Assembly: GCA_005281725.1 (NCBI GenBank)
Contig: SSBO01000001.1
Coordinates: 5,254,399 to 5,318,398, forward strand
Direction: 5' to 3'
Length of the DNA stretch: 64,000 nucleotides
Source: Wuchereria bancrofti
Lineage: Eukaryota > Nematoda > Chromadorea > Rhabditida > Onchocercidae
In this document: one piece after another, positions 26,299 through 40,941 of the stretch
How the letters are laid out: every line of letters starts with the position of its first letter
Position numbering within the stretch: position 1 is the first letter of the stretch
Translations under genes and position numbers: made by a program
The notes under the pieces: generated by a model
The model's database searches: none
Told to the model about the DNA's origin: nothing
Seen by the model: the letters and a program-made list of their open reading frames with translations, nothing else

Positions 26299-27747
26299 AA
26301 AAGAAGTTAATTCAACACAAAACTCTTATTTAAAAAGGAAAAGGTCCAAAAACGAAGAAGTCTGAAATATCAATTTTACCTTGCATTTTTTAATAGGTTA
26401 TGACATACGTTTTAATAGATTATGACATACAGGTTATGACATACGATGGATTTAACCACAGACCATTTAGTAGATAGAGTAAAAAGGAAGTCGAATTCAG
26501 TGAAGTCACTGAGTACAGCAACAAGAAGGAATTGATTAATCATGTTTTAATAAATGTGATGACCTGTTATCTATATATTTCCCTTGCTTAATAATGCAAG
26601 ACAATAGGAAGCAAAGGGAACATTTTTAAAGAAATCAATTATAGAGTTATGGATGTCAGACAGACCTATCTGTTCCCTGCATAAATCCTTTATCGTACTT
26701 TTTATATATCTTATATCCACCTTTTCAGAGAACGATGAATTTATCTTCTATTTTGCAGAAGATATCATTCGGTGTACAGGATTTCTCACTTCTTCAGTAG
26801 CAGTGACTGGTTTTTCATTTTTTCTAATAATGGGAGAAAGATTTTATGCATAAGGTTATTATGCCTATTGCAGAGACCCGGTCACTAGTCTATTTTCACG
26901 AAGACAGTCTGGGAATCTACAACTAGTTGGTAATTATGACCTGAAAGGTACTGGATTCCCGATTCCTTTTAGAAATATCAGTTAGTGTTCGTAGCTTCTC
27001 TGCATCTTCTACTGTCCTTTACACTTACAGTTTGCTACTCTTCTATATTCTTACCAGAACATGCCTGATAACTAAAGGTGTTACGCGGGAATAAATTTGA
27101 ACGAGACACGGGAAGGGATTTTTCATGATGTTCTGGATATAGGAAATGCGATGTGTTTACACAGAATGCAAGAAACACATATTCATTGACTAGTTTCATA
27201 AGTTCCACCTCTCAATATTTCAATTATGACGGAGTCAGGTTTGGGTCAGAAGGAACATGAGAGATTATAATTTTCATTGCGTCTGGCAGGATGAAATACA
27301 GGACGAGTGATGCTGTTGGAGTAACTGGGCCATGCCACGGGGACTGGATGTCGATGGCCAGAAGATGTTGGTAAAGTTGAGTGATGTCGTTTCAGGATTG
27401 TGGTGCCTGCGGAAGTTCTCTTTCTTTCCTTAAATGGAATATGTACAGACTGTCCTGCTAGTCTTGTTATATTATTGCGTAGATAGGTTTATAAAATTGA
27501 TGCTATTGACTCATATTTAAAAAGTATATGTGTTTGGTAGTGAGTTTTTATTCTGTCCGAAACATATTTATATATTTGCTGTTTAACTGAATACTATGTT
27601 GTATAACAATATTTTGCATGATATAAGTTGAAGTGAATATTTGCCGTCATTTTTCATTTCAAACTCGTGTAAATTATATGTGAAGCAAATTCAGGTGTTA
27701 TCAGTGCGCGTGTGTGGCAAGATAGTGTAAGACTAGTGTAAGACAGA
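26299..27747. other. Intergenic upstream of NAA15
   Basis: No supported gene. The stretch 27285-27378 is clearly more GC-rich than its surroundings and open in one frame on the plus strand, but the flanking splice signals give no workable structure. The 5' region of NAA15 should lie at the right end; a TTCAG acceptor ends at 27694, 53 bases before its ATG. Confidence 0.4.
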
Positions 27748-30700
27748 ATGGCGCCTCCGGGACAGTCAAGCAGCCAACCGTTACCTTCTAAGGAGCTTAC
27801 TCTTTTTCGTAAAGTTGTTGTGCGTTCTCTTTAATTCTAGTACTTTTTAATCAATAACGATTCAGTTTGAAAGTAGAATATTAAGTTGTATGTACGAAGA
27901 ACAAAAGAAGGAAATAATAGGAAAAGACGAGGAAAAGATTCTTACGGGAGGAAATGACGATTAGGAGGAAAATCTAAACAAGATGAATTGGTAAATTGAA
28001 GGATAAGACTAATTTTTTTAAAGGAATAACCATATTGCTCTTAATTGGAGTTCTTAACTTCAAATCTAGATAATGTGATTGCTAAGCTAGCAATAAAAAT
28101 TTTCATGTTATGCTTTATTTGGTTGCAGAAGCACTATGAGCATAAACAATACAAGAATGGCCTTCGGTGCGCTAAGATGATTCTCTCTAACCCACAGTTC
28201 AGTGAACATGGAGGTTGGATTAATTTTATTTAGATAATGTCATGAATGGCATGATGCTTTTACATGAAGTTCAAGGATTCAAAAGTTTATAGAAGTGCAA
28301 AATAATTTGTTTAGAAACGTTGGCGATGAAGGGTTTGATTTTGAATTGCATGGGGAAGCATGAAGAAGCGCAGGAGTGCGTCAAACGAGGCTTAAAGGTT
28401 ATTCATACTATTCATTGTGACAAAGTAACAAATTTATTTTCTATTTAATTGCGAGATTTCTAGCAGCGATCAACTATTCGTTGCAGGCTGACCTTCGATC
28501 ACATGTCTGTTGGCATGTCTTTGGTTTGGTGCAACGTAGCGAGAAGAAATATGATGAGGCGATGAAGGCGTATAAGCAGGCGTTACGATTAGATCGTGAC
28601 AATATGCAAATACTCAGGGATTTATCATTACTACAAATTCAAATGCGAGATTTAGACGGGTATCGCGTAAGTCTTTTCATGTTGCACCTTGAAAAACAAA
28701 GATTTTTGTGTTTCTTTTTTTGAATGAAAACTCTTGTTTATGTTCTTGAGTCACTGATCAGTTCTTTCCTAACATTCGCTACATTCCACACAGCCCCTTT
28801 TATTCGACTGGACTTAAAGTTGTGATCATCTCTGGCTTATTTTGTATCTGCATTTATGACTTTTGCTTCCATAGGTTCTAGTGTTCAACTTCTTCTTAAC
28901 TGGATCCATTCCTATCTTTCGATTGCCACCGCGCATTTATACCATGATTCTTTTCAATTTTGTATTTCTGCAAGATTTGAATTGAGTTGAAAGGAAGGAG
29001 TGAAATGGAAAGATAAGCACTGCGAAACTCATGATACCTGAAAATCCCGTTAAAAAATTTTATACTCTTTTGATAAAATCCGCGAAACTTTTTCAGGATT
29101 CGCGTTATCGACTGCTTATGCTGCGCCCTCAACAACGAATTGCATGGATTGGTTATGCGACAGCATATCATCTTCTCAAGGATTATGATATGGCTCTAAA
29201 AATTGTCAGCGAGTTTTGCAACAGTAGTAGGGTTGAGGTTTCTGTATTTTCTTGGATTTGTAATTGATTTGAAATCCAATTATCTCATCTCAAAATCTTA
29301 TCCCAGTTTTTTCTAGCTCGTAAGAATATGTTTTATTATTTGTCACGACAATTTATATTTGCAAAATAAATGAAATCCAATTATTTCTCAGGAAAATGAT
29401 TAAATAATATAACTATTTTTTGGGACGTAATATTTTTATGGTTTGCTTTATTCGACATTCAAATCAGTGTTTGCTACCCAAAAAGACTAGTTTATGTTTA
29501 GAAATACTTTTAAGGTCTTTATATATTTATATACTTTTGAGATCTTATAGTCTTTATATAAAATACTTTTAATATTTTAAATGCTTTAACACGTTTATAT
29601 CTTTCTAATCAAGAATTTTCCCAGCTACCAGAGTACGATTTCGAGCAGAGTGAACTAATTCTGTATCAGAACATGATTCTCCGCGAATCTGGTCAGCTAG
29701 AATTGGCACTGAACAGATTAGAGGAAAACGCATCACAAATTGTTGATCGCGTTGCTTATATGGAAACGCGTGGTGAGTTGATTGAAATACTGGCTAAAAA
29801 GCTGGGGTTAAGATGAAATTTACATATTGTGAATACATCACTTTCTGGATGTTGTAGCGGATCTCTTGATGGCTTTGAACGATAATGCAAAGGCAGAAAT
29901 GACTTATTGGAAACTGATTGAAAGAAATCCAGAGAATATTGTATATTATCATCAGATCGAGAAATGCAGAGGACTGGGTATCGATTGTTTTAATTATGTT
30001 CAGAATTCACTGGCGAAATTTTTCAATTTACATGTATAACGTAAAAATTCTGCAGTGGAAAGTGATGTCGAGGGACGTTATGAGGTCTATAAGAAGGCTG
30101 TTTCAATGAATTCTCATGCGGCCACTCCGAAAAGAGTTCCTCTTTATTTCCTCCGCGGTATTTCTTTATATTTTGTAGCTAAGGTATTTTAAATCATATT
30201 TCGGACGTCATGGCTTTGTGGTATTTGGTTTTAATTACACATTTCAGGTGCCCAGTTTGAAAGTTTATTGTTCAATTATTTAATAGCCGGTCTTCGAAAA
30301 GGCGTGCCTTCACTTTTCAAATATCTCATCCCGCTCTACGTAGACAGCGATAAGGTTGAATATAAATATTTCATTTCAAATTCTCTTCTGTTATATTTGT
30401 TATATCTCCACAACTGTTCCTAACTCCTTTGCAATATGCGGAGTGATAAATAATGCTGGCTTTCAGTTAACAATTTGAATTGTTCAAGGGATACAGATAC
30501 AAGATTCTTTGAGCTCGAATATTCTCAGAAGTATAAGTCTTCCCTTTAAAAATACGAACAATAGGAAGCATTTAGAGTTCTCTTAATTAGAATGTACTAT
30601 ATTTATCATTTTGAACTATCGAGGTTTTGAACACTGTGAATAAAATAGGCGCCATTTGTTGAAAATACCTTTTGCATTATTTTGTCATTTTTTGTTTTGT

Positions 30701-33700
30701 TTGCTAAAAATTATGAGAAATGTTTTAATCCTTCACATTTTTAGGTCCAATTTTTGGAGTGCACACTCATCGAATTCGTTAAACGGTTAGGAGAAAACGG
30801 GTATAAGAAGGGATCTTTGGACAGTTGGTTTCATTTCTGTATTTATTATTCAGGCTTACAATAGATTATAATTTTTAACATTTCAAATATTAATACTTGG
30901 CATCAACTGATTTAAGAATTTTATAGATTGTCCTCTTCCGGAATCACCAACCACGGTATTATGGTTGTATTACTTATTAGCTCAACATTATGACAAATTA
31001 GGATCGGTTCAACAGGCACTTGTATATATTGATAGAGCAATACAGCATACACCAACACTGATCGAACTCTACATGATAAAAGCAAAAATCCATAAGGTTT
31101 GCTTGTTATTACTTCTGTAGTCATCAAAACATCTGAAAAGTGCTTTCTCAATGAATGGCGAGGAACGTACTTTATTCTGTTTGTTTTACAATTTTTATGA
31201 CTGTTGTGACATGAAATGTTGATGGTGTTGTTGCTGCAGCACGCAGGTGATGCGCATGAAGGTGCAAGCTTAATGGAGCAAGCGCAGTCTTTGGATACGG
31301 CGGATCGCTATGTGAATAGTAAATGTGCCAAGTACATGCTTAGAGCTGGCCTCATTAAGGAGGCAGAGAATATGTGTTCGAAGTTTACAAGGGAAGGTGT
31401 TAATGCATCGGCAAATTTGAATGAAATGCAGTGCATGTGGTATGAAATTGAATGCGCTAAAGCGCATCAGCGGTTGGCAAATTACGGTGAGGCATTGAAA
31501 AAATGTCATGAAGTCGAAAGGGTTTGTTTCTTATTATTATTAGTTTTCTAGTTAGATTTTTGGTTCTAATATAAGATTCATTTGCAAAAGTTATGGCTTG
31601 TTGTGGTGGTGAAACGGTTCAGACAATAGTATTGATTTGGGTACTGTTATAGATTTCATTTAATGTCTGTTTATTCATCCTTATTTGCCACTCGTATTTG
31701 CTACTCCTTGATTCTTCACAGTGGCGCTTTATAGTGTTTTCATAATGCTTCCTTAATTGTAGCACTTCGTGGGCATTATTGAAGACCAGTTCGATTTCCA
31801 CACTTATTGCATTCGAAAAATGACACTTTGTTCATACATTGGATTACTGAGGCTGGAAGATGTTCTGCGACGACACAAATTTTATTACGAAGCTGCCAAA
31901 ATTGCAATCACCGTGTGTTTTTTCCTAAATTGTTGCAATCACTGTGTGTTTTTTTGTTTAGAATTAACAGAAAAAGAAAGAAACAGAAATTTACAGATAT
32001 ATCTTCGAATGTATGATCATCCTGACGATTTCACTTCTGACAAACACAATGGTGAAGTTAATTTATCAGCCTCGGAGCTAAAGAAACTGAAAAAGAAACA
32101 AAAGAAGGAAAAAGCTAAGGAGGCACTTGAAGCTGCTACTAAACAGAAGCAGACAAATGCGAAGAAGGTATAAACATTGTAACCATCCAGCGACGGAAAT
32201 TAAAAATTCATGATTTCAGTTACTCAGTATTGTTTGTTTTTTTGATACTTGTTCTTGATACTGGACCAATTATGTAATTTGAAAGCACTAATAGAATTGT
32301 GATGTGTGGATAGTAGTGAGGAGATTGTAATAGTCGTCACAATTATTTATCCAGCCCTCTTATCATTCCCCTGTGTTTATTACTCACTCATTCCTTTTGT
32401 AAAAGGAGAAAAATATATAGTGCATAATGTTAAAGCAACAGTTATTTTTGATAAGAAATTTGTGAAAATGAATGATTTTTAAGAGAAGGTGAGTAAATTT
32501 ATGTAATCACTTCAGCGTCATATTGAAGTCATTTCAGGGTGACGTTGAGGCAGATGGTTTAGCACTGGAACCTCTTGATGCAGAGAAACTTCTAAAAGTG
32601 GATGACCCTTTGCAGGAGGCGAGTAAATTTGTACAACCACTTCTTCAGTTGAACAGCGAACAATTTGGATCATATATTCTTGGTTTTGAAGTTTACTATA
32701 GGAAGAAGAAAGTATGCTGTTTTATGGGTTTATCTGATCTTCGAAACAATAATAATTTCCGGATATTTGTGAGAAAATTTTGAACTATCCATCAGCTCAC
32801 AACGACCAAAGATTTAAATTGCTTTTTTTTCGCACTGGAACCTTAATGCAATGAAACTTCTAAAAGTGGATGACCCATTCACGTTATATGATCGTTACGC
32901 AGTAGCACTAGTGTTTTCAAGAAATTTTATTCACTGTAGTTTTAAATATAAATTCGTCTTTTTACGATACTTCGCAAATCCCCATCTTATCCTCTCAGCA
33001 ACAAGTAGTGCTTTTAACATGAAAAACAATATTTCAAAAAATTAAATTCATATTAACATTGGCTGTTACCGTAGCATTTGCTTGTTGCCAGTTCTGCTTA
33101 TTTTTTAGGTACTTTTGATGTTACAATGTTTAAACAAAGCAACAAAATTAGAGCCTAACAATCCAGATCTTCATGTTGCAGCTTCTAAATATTTGCATTA
33201 TTGTGAGTTATTTTTCCTTATTTAATTCAGATTCAGTGAATTTGGGCCTATCTCTTTTCATAGTGTAGTTGGCTAACTAATTTTTTTCCCTAAATGTAGG
33301 ATCATTACATTCATTTTCTTTTATTCATCTAAGTAAGTAGATTATCTAATGAAGAGTTATCACTAAAAGGTGAGAGTTATGGGTCAGTGAATGAATGAAT
33401 GAATTTTTATTTGCGAAAACTTTAAAATTCTTAACGCAGAAGTTATAAACTTGATCCGTAATGCGCACATTTATCTTTTGCTTATATATCTTTTAATATA
33501 GATGAGAAGGCGCAGTTGGAGGGACCAGTCAAAGAATTAGCTGCTGAATTAACCGGCATATTATTTCCGAACACTAAATCAGCCTATGAATTCAATAGTG
33601 CTTTCAAAAGAGCGAATATCAATTCATTCCCCCATCGACTTGCTGGTATCCACTGTTTCTTGTCGACTGTGATTTTCCTTTGAATTATGCACACATTAAT

Positions 33701-34532
33701 TTATATACTTTATGGTTACATCTTTCATCAAAAATTTTGATACTGTCATTTTTAATGTCTTATTCGTTATCTTTTTCAGTTGCTGAGATCAGTATATTTC
33801 TGGACCTGAATTGTGTTGATGTAACAAAGAACTGGTTGTTGCACTCTTTAAATGATGATAAATTGAATGGAGTAACGCTCAAAAATATTGAAACATTATA
33901 TAACGGGATTTTATATGGTAAATACGGAAATTGGACTACTAATGAGGTTTGCGCTTTTCAAATATTCAGATATCATGGAAAAGATTATCATTTTATTTTT
34001 ACATTGCCTAATTCTTGTTGTCATTATTTATGTTATTTAGGGCTATATTTTGTTCAATAAAATATTCCGGTTTCCCATTAGTATTTAATGCGAACTGTCA
34101 TCTACTTCGAAATAGCGGGATTGTAGTAGTGAATTACATAATTTACATTTATCGTCACATACCTAGTTAAGGTCTAAGCAGAATTTATGAAATTAGTAAC
34201 ATAACTTTTTATAATGACATATTTATAATGGTATTTATATGTAATCGGGATAAATATTTAATATGAAGTTTAAGTTTAAAATTTTGCGAAGTTCTTTGTG
34301 AGAAAGCTGTGCAATTTGATCTTGCTATATATAGCTTGAAATTATGTCTTATGAAATTGTTCTGAATTGTAGTGAAAATTTTATGCTGAATTGGATTATT
34401 ACATTAAAAATTTTGCAGATGGCGCAGCTGACGAAGCGCTGTCACCACTTATTCAAGGACGCGACATTATTTGGCGGCGGCGTTAATTTAGGTGCACAAG
34501 AAAAAGAGAACTGTAATATCAAACAATTTTAG
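27748..34532 (+). CDS. NAA15: NAA15, auxiliary subunit of N-terminal acetyltransferase NatA
   Basis: NAA15 anchors catalytic NAA10 to the ribosome for co-translational N-terminal acetylation (established). 19 exons: 27748-27819, 28129-28213, 28315-28397, 28487-28666, 29097-29237, 29625-29772, 29858-29977, 30056-30157, 30248-30354, 30745-30823, 30927-31096, 31240-31521, 31763-31912, 31997-32167, 32538-32711, 33109-33202, 33502-33645, 33780-33946, 34419-34532. They sum to 2583 bases and 860 residues (human about 866), all in phase. TPR-type helical repeats run through most of the length. Hallmarks are [10 protein letters not shown] near the N-terminus, [40 protein letters not shown] and the basic segment [15 protein letters not shown] before the C-terminal helical part. 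Two AATAAA overlap the stop (34534-34539 and 34538-34543), so the 3'UTR is very short. Introns after exons 13 and 15 are unusual (see findings). Confidence 0.97.
32491..32877 (+). repeat. Partial copies of NAA15 exon 15 in its flanking introns
   Basis: Exon 15 (32538-32711) has a near-copy of its first third in the following intron: 32832-32877 matches 32562-32610, including AAACTTCTAAAAGTGGATGA, with a short deletion. A weaker match to its middle lies in the preceding intron (32491-32515 against 32621-32648, starting GAGTAAATTT). The copies have no matching splice sites, so they look like decayed remnants of local duplication. Confidence 0.55.
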
Positions 34533-34533
34533 G

Positions 34534-34543
34534 AATAAATAAA
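34534..34543 (+). terminator. Overlapping poly(A) signals of NAA15
   Basis: AATAAATAAA begins two bases after the TAG stop and gives two AATAAA hexamers. Cleavage 10-20 bases downstream would leave a 3'UTR of only about 20-30 bases. Confidence 0.5.
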
Positions 34544-37189
34544 TTGTTTTCTTTGTTAATATTTACTATTGCATTCGGAAAATTGTATACACTTTCTTAT
34601 TTGTTAATGGTATTTTGTTTTTGTAAGTGAAGAATTTTTTCCTGTTCCACCCAAAATTTTTTAAAGAGTTTACTTATGACTTTATAGATCCAAGGAAGGA
34701 ATACCAACTGTCATATTTTAGCAAAACGAGTAAATGCTCCCTAAGAGAATCTGTAAAGAAACGGTCGGGAATGTGGCGTGTCCAAATATTTGGCTGGTCG
34801 ATTTAGTGCATCCTAGTCATTTTTTATTTCTTTCTTGACTTTTATAGTAAAATATGGTGGCCACGTGTTTTTCTGTAAAGAAGCCGAGCTGTTTCAGAGA
34901 TAAGAAATTTTTTTAATAATTTCTAGCGATATTATTGAATAAGTGATTTAACTGTATATTCGCTAGCTTTTTTGCTTGCATTTTTTGCCATTTCTTGTGT
35001 TTCGATAATGCTGTAATCTGCGATTGTTTAATATGAAATCTAATTGATGTGTGTTGTTAATTTTATCACTAATACTGCTTTACTCAACTCGTTCCATTCA
35101 TTCATTTCTTTTTCTTCCCTTAAGCTCGCACTTTTTATTATTTTAAACCATGATTTCGACGACATCACTGATGAAATTATGAGGGAACATAGAGACTTTC
35201 AGTCGGTTTCTGTATTTCCTGATTTTCATTGTTTTAAGCTTTTGCTTTTTTCTATCAGGAAAATGAATTTAGGAAGACACAATTTAAAGGAAAATCTGTG
35301 AATTTTACCTTACTGTTGTTTACCTCATTTTTTCGTCAAAATTAAAGTAGCTATTGAAGGTAAGATACATTTAGTATATAGATTTGATATGTTACAGTTT
35401 CCGGATAGCGTTACTTTTAGATATTTGCAAAGCTAGTTTGAATCGAAACTGTTCATTTCATAAATAACACAATATTCTTTGAAGCTTTATCGATTGTTTG
35501 TAATGGCTATTAGATGTCACTGACGTTTCTTCCTAGTTGGGAATTGTCACATTTATGCCGATTAACCGCAGAGAGATGAGGGAAATGTCTATAAAACTGT
35601 GGAGTATTGTATTGAAGTTTACAATTTGTTTGTTGTAAATGTCTTATATTAGGCTTAGGGTAACTTCGGTGTATTTTTTCCAAATTTAGTTTAATACTGG
35701 AAGGTATGCAACTTGTGAAGTGTACCCGAATAGGACTGCTTTGAACAATTGTTCATAGAATTTTTGCTAGATATATAATTCTTGCTGTTGCGAGTGATTA
35801 TATTAGTCATGCAGGGTGAATACATCCGGTGGACGTTCGTTTTTGTGGTTATGGATTGTTTTTCTGATATTTAAAATTATTGTGCATCATGCGCTGTTGT
35901 ATTGTATAATTCCATACTTTTTTTCCTCAGTTTTTCAGTTGTGCATTTGCTCAATTGTTTTCGAAAGCAGTTTTTATTAGTAATTTCAACTAGGATGTAG
36001 GATGGAAAAAATCTTTGATTCTTTGATTCCCGATTTTCTTTAGGAAGAAGTGAGAACTAGGATTGTCCTGCGAAATTTGAGAATGCAAGATAGGAGCGAG
36101 ATTGGAAGGATTTCAGTTGTTTCATCCTCAGTTCATCGTCGTTGTCCATAATTTATATGTGAATGCGTATTATAGTAGCTTTCTTTTCGTTTTGTTCAAA
36201 GTCTTTTTTGTTGATCAAAATTTTACAGTTTAGAAGAGACCCGATTGTCCAGTCCGCAAATATTTGGGCTAAGTAGATACTGGTTTCATGGGTTTTAGCG
36301 TTAACAGTTTAACGTTTTTCTTTAAATAACTCGGAAATGTTGAAAAAATATTCCCATGACAACGTTTTCTACAGAATGATCCATGATCAATTGATCACAA
36401 GTATTTCCCTTGCGAGTGAATAATTTGTCATGATTCCATAAAATACTAAGGGTGTATACTTTATGACTTCGATCTTTTCTGAATTTGAGAATTCGAAATA
36501 GGAATGAATAGCTCTGAGGGATGACGCGATAGATGGCGGTAAATGTGGAGTTCTAGTTGAATCCTGAAGTTTGGACTTCAAAATACAATTCCATTTGTCT
36601 AAGATTTCCCCACAATTTGTTTTACCTTTTTTTCGCACTAATATTTACAAAGCCAAAGTAAATCTCTTACTGTTGTTGCCGAGGTTTGCGTTGAAGCTAT
36701 TAAGCAAGGTATTCGAGAAACGCATGTTTTACTTTTATCCGTATTAATTTTTTGTTAAGTAGTTGAATTCGCTTTTTACTGAAGTTCGGCTTCTTAATTG
36801 AATACATTGTTTTTGACTTAGCTAACTGTACTGCTGGCCATCAAAGTTTCCTATTTTCATTATTCCCAGTGTTTTGATGAGATAATAAAGTGCACATTTC
36901 GCCACTGGGATTTAATGAGTGGATTAGTACGAGCGGATTAGTTACATATTTATATATAATTCAGATTTGAAATAGTCCTGACTGAGCATTAGATTTTCTC
37001 TCAGTTCTGCAATTTCAAATTTCTTTACCGGAAAATTAACTAATTCGTAGATCGTCGAAACTACCAGCAGGATCAAAGTGAACCAATGAAGACTTCGCTG
37101 AATATTCTTCCTATTTCTGCAATAACAGTACAGACAAATACGAAAAAGTGATGTTTTTTCACATGGATATTTTGGAGCAAAGTGGTTGA
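34544..37189. other. Intergenic, NAA15 to phosphorylase kinase gamma
   Basis: No gene was recognised. Several 60-85 codon frames on both strands are AT-biased and lack paired splice sites. The promoter of the downstream kinase gene should lie in the right half, but no motif stands out. Confidence 0.45.
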
Positions 37190-37201
37190 TTTCTGTTTCA
37201 G
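37190..37201 (+). promoter_or_regulatory. Candidate spliced-leader acceptor
   Basis: ATTTCTGTTTCAG ends at 37201, 50 bases before the kinase ATG. Strong consensus and position suggest trans-splicing, though an upstream non-coding exon would look the same. Confidence 0.4.
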
Positions 37202-37251
37202 TCCAGCGATTGCTTGTTTAAGAAACGTGCAAGAAACATTGGGAAGTGGTG

Positions 37252-40200
37252 ATGACTGACCATCTTGATTTGGACGATGAATTCGACACGGGTGGTATCG
37301 TTTTGCTTTTTAGTGAAAAAATATTTTCCTCCGTTCTACGTAAAACACTCCAAATTTGAATCAGAAGCCAGTCTGCTTGAAATCAAAAAACTCCTTGGAA
37401 TTTCATTAAGGAAATCATAAGTTACTGAAATAAGTTATGTTTTTGCAGATGAAACGGATCAGTCTGAAGCACTTGAGACTTCAACGTCGGAATTCTACAA
37501 TGCCTTCGAAGTAAAAAATGTATGTTATTAAAACATTAGCAGCTGTTGGAACAAAACGGTCATCGTTGAGAATTTATCCCTGTAAGCTGTGAATTATACA
37601 GTGTGGAATAAATGCTAATGCTTCTGAAAAAAAAAATATATTGGCAGTCGTCAAACTATTCCACTTAATCTAACTGTAATGTAGACTTCATTGTTTTTTT
37701 GAATTTATTTGGCAAATGAAAATTGTCTTTAAAGGTGTTGGGGCATGGATTAGCATCGACTGTTCGACTCTGTATTGAAAAAGGGACAGGTTTGGAATTT
37801 GCAGTAAAAATTGTTGATATCAGTACGGAGCGCCAATCAGAAGTGGAAGCTCATCGATTATATAATGAAACAATTAGCGAAGTAAATTTGCTACGACAGC
37901 TTTCAGAACATCCGTCAATTAGTGAGTTTTCTATAATTTCATTTGTTTCCCTAATTTTCTTTAAATGTGTAATGAAGTGCAATATCAGGGAGCAACCTCA
38001 GTAGATGTGTTTCTCGTGTAAAATTCCACATTGCCTAGAAAAAATTTTCTTGGAACCAAAAGGATTTCCCATTAAATTTAGTTTCTTTATTATTTTTTAT
38101 AATAATTCATAAATTATTTATTTTTTATAATAATTTATTATTTTTTATGTTTTATATTTAAGTTTGCACATTACTTTTCGAAAGCGATGAATACTATTAT
38201 TATTATATATATTATTATTAATGCTTAACGAATTTAAACATACTCTATTAATTTATATAATAACATCAGTTCAGTTTTTCCATCATTAATCTTTTTTTAA
38301 TTGCTGTTTTCAGTTAATATACATGACTTCTATGAAACACCGGCATTTCTTTTCGCTGTTTTTGAAATGTAAGTTCATTCTCAGTTAGAAGATATAGAGG
38401 GTCAAATTTATCTCGAAAATAAATTGCTATTTCGTTTGGGGAAATAGCATTGTGATATACTGCCAGAGCGAACACCTCAATCAAGAAAAAATCATTCAGA
38501 TTTTCGATTTGTAACGACTTAATTGAACTGTTTTTAGTACTTGTAGTTTCGTACTAATTCCACGAGACTTACAAGTTAGATGTGTCGGAACAGTTGTGTT
38601 TTTACTCTATTTTGAATTCATGTGGTTCTGGACTGTCTTATTTTCTTCATAATGATGTATCTCGCTTTTCTGTCAGAAAAAAAGGTTTTATTGATGCAAA
38701 ATTATTTTCGCAGTTGTTATCACTTTAATGACATTCTTGACAATTAAAGTTTTTTGTTCAGTTAATTTTAAAAACTCTCTAACAAGTTCATTTATTTGTT
38801 TTTTCAGGGCCCCAAAGGGTGAACTGTTCGATGTTCTTAATAAGTCAGTAACGGTTAGTGAGAAAAAAGCAAGACGTTTGATGCGACAGCTTTTTGATGG
38901 AGTTGCTTATATGCATGATAGAAATATTGTTCACAGAGATATCAAGGTTGCTTACAATTACTTGTTTAACAGAATTTCATTTTTACAGGTTGAAGCATTT
39001 GTATATTAGTCTATGGTTTGTATTTCGTCATGTTTTGTAACATAATTTCTTGAAAAGTTTTTTTTTTACTAAAATTTTAGTTGGAAAATATTCTTTGTAT
39101 TGACGACGAAAGAATTGTGATTAGCGATTTTGGGTTTGCTACACAGATACAGCCAGGACAAAAGTTGAGAGGTTATTTTTGCATCTTTTATTGATTTTCG
39201 TAAAATCATTCTATTGAACGTTAGTCAAAGAAATTATATTTGATAGAGTTGTGAAATAAGTGCAGATCCTTGCAAAGATTAGATATCAACTTTTCATATG
39301 TTAGTTTTCAGAATTGTTAGGAACGCCTGGTTATTTAGCCCCTGAAATGCTGAAATGTCAGATGTACGAAGAGGCTGATGGATACAGTGTTGAAGTTGAT
39401 GATTGGGCACTCGGTGTCATTTTATATACTTTGTAAGTTCTGTTACTTTTTTTAATTTTGTATTTATGTAATTCAATATTTCCTTTTTTACAACGAAACG
39501 AAGCATCAGAAATGTTGTCCAGATTAGCCAGGAAGAAAATGAACTACTACTTTCATATGAAATAATATTATTGGCTTGTGCTTAGAATCGATTTTTTAAC
39601 ACATAAACAGTATTAGGAATCTGAAATATGGATAAATTAAATTTTCACTTAATTGAGAGTCTTCACTATTTCAGACTTGCCGGTTGCGCACCTTTCTATC
39701 ATCGACGACAGCTAATGATGCTTCGCATGATACAGGAAGCAAAATATGAATTTCGAGCAGATCAGTGGTCTCAAATCACTTACGATGCTAAAGATTTGGT
39801 TAGTTCTGTCTTTGATGCTAGACGGCATATAGATCTGTGGAATTTCCAAGAATTTTAGAGTTTTGTATCTTACTGTATTAACATTCTGGAATACTCAGGA
39901 GAAATTTTAAATCTTCTATTAGTACTGTGTAATTTCTTTAGCGGTTACCTTGCAAATGAAAAACTCGAACATATATATATATATATATACTTAGTATTTT
40001 TTAGATCAGCCATTTGCTAATCGTTGAAGTTCAACAACGTCTAACGGCGGCCCAATGTTTGCATCATCCATGGATGAAAACTGCTGCTGTAACGCTAAAG
40101 GTTTATCTCAATCTTCATTTTAAATCACTAAAGTGGTAAATATATCATAATTTTATAATTGCGACAAAAACTCCAATCTACAACACATATTATTTGTAAC

Positions 40201-40941
40201 AAACTCCTCAAAAATGTTCTTTTCAGATTTCAGATGTTTGATTATGCAGAGTTTATCACGAATTACTAATAGTCCATTAAAAGAATAATAAGAATTTGCG
40301 GTATGGCACTGAAAGTATAGACATAATCAATATACATTTGGATATTTAATTGTATTTCAAAACCGTGCATAAAAGCATTGTCATTTTTCAGAAGAGCGTG
40401 ATACAACAAAAACTTATTATTGAAAAACGAGACTACAAAAAACTTTGGAAATATAGCATTACAATGGCACGATTTTTTGTACGTCTAACGAATATCAAAG
40501 TGTTGAAATTATTGGTTGATCGGGATGTACTGAGGGAACGGCCATTTCGTGATCGTGATGTAAGTATTATTGTTATTTTAAAAAAGTGATATGAAATGAA
40601 ATAATTTTTTATTTATAAACTTATAAATCTCATCTATAAATTTCCCTTTTTATTGTTTTTTTTTCTTTTATTTTGGCGAAGGGGGAGGAGAGAAAAGTTT
40701 CTATTTTTTTTTAGGCACAAAATACTTTTAAATTCTTTTCGGAATAAAGCATCTCTTAGAATGGTGAATTGTATTACTGCTAATAAAATAGAAGTGGATT
40801 TAGATTCGACACGAATCTGAGGCTGCTGTATTTGAAGTTTACGGACACTGGGTCAATCGTGGTTTTTACTATTCACGCGATATGTTATTCGCAAATAAAC
40901 CTAAGCCGAAATATAGGAAAATGGAAATTGAAGCTAGCTAA
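37252..40941 (+). CDS. PHKG: Phosphorylase kinase catalytic gamma subunit
   Basis: This kinase phosphorylates and activates glycogen phosphorylase in the cytosol. 11 exons: 37252-37294, 37449-37519, 37735-37921, 38314-38368, 38808-38946, 39081-39171, 39312-39432, 39675-39798, 40005-40100, 40392-40559, 40804-40941. They give 1233 bases and 410 residues (human PHKG2 406), all in phase. The glycine loop is GHGLASTV, with Ser/Thr at the third Gly position as in vertebrate gamma subunits. The kinase Lys is in FAVKIVD, the catalytic loop is HRDIK, the Mg-binding site is DFGF, and the activation segment ends GTPGYLAPE. There is no phosphorylatable activation-loop Thr cluster, as expected for a constitutively active gamma subunit. 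The C-terminal part (YKKLWKYSITMARFFVRL; YGHWVNRG) matches the calmodulin-binding region. Acidic N-terminus. All key residues are present. Confidence 0.96.
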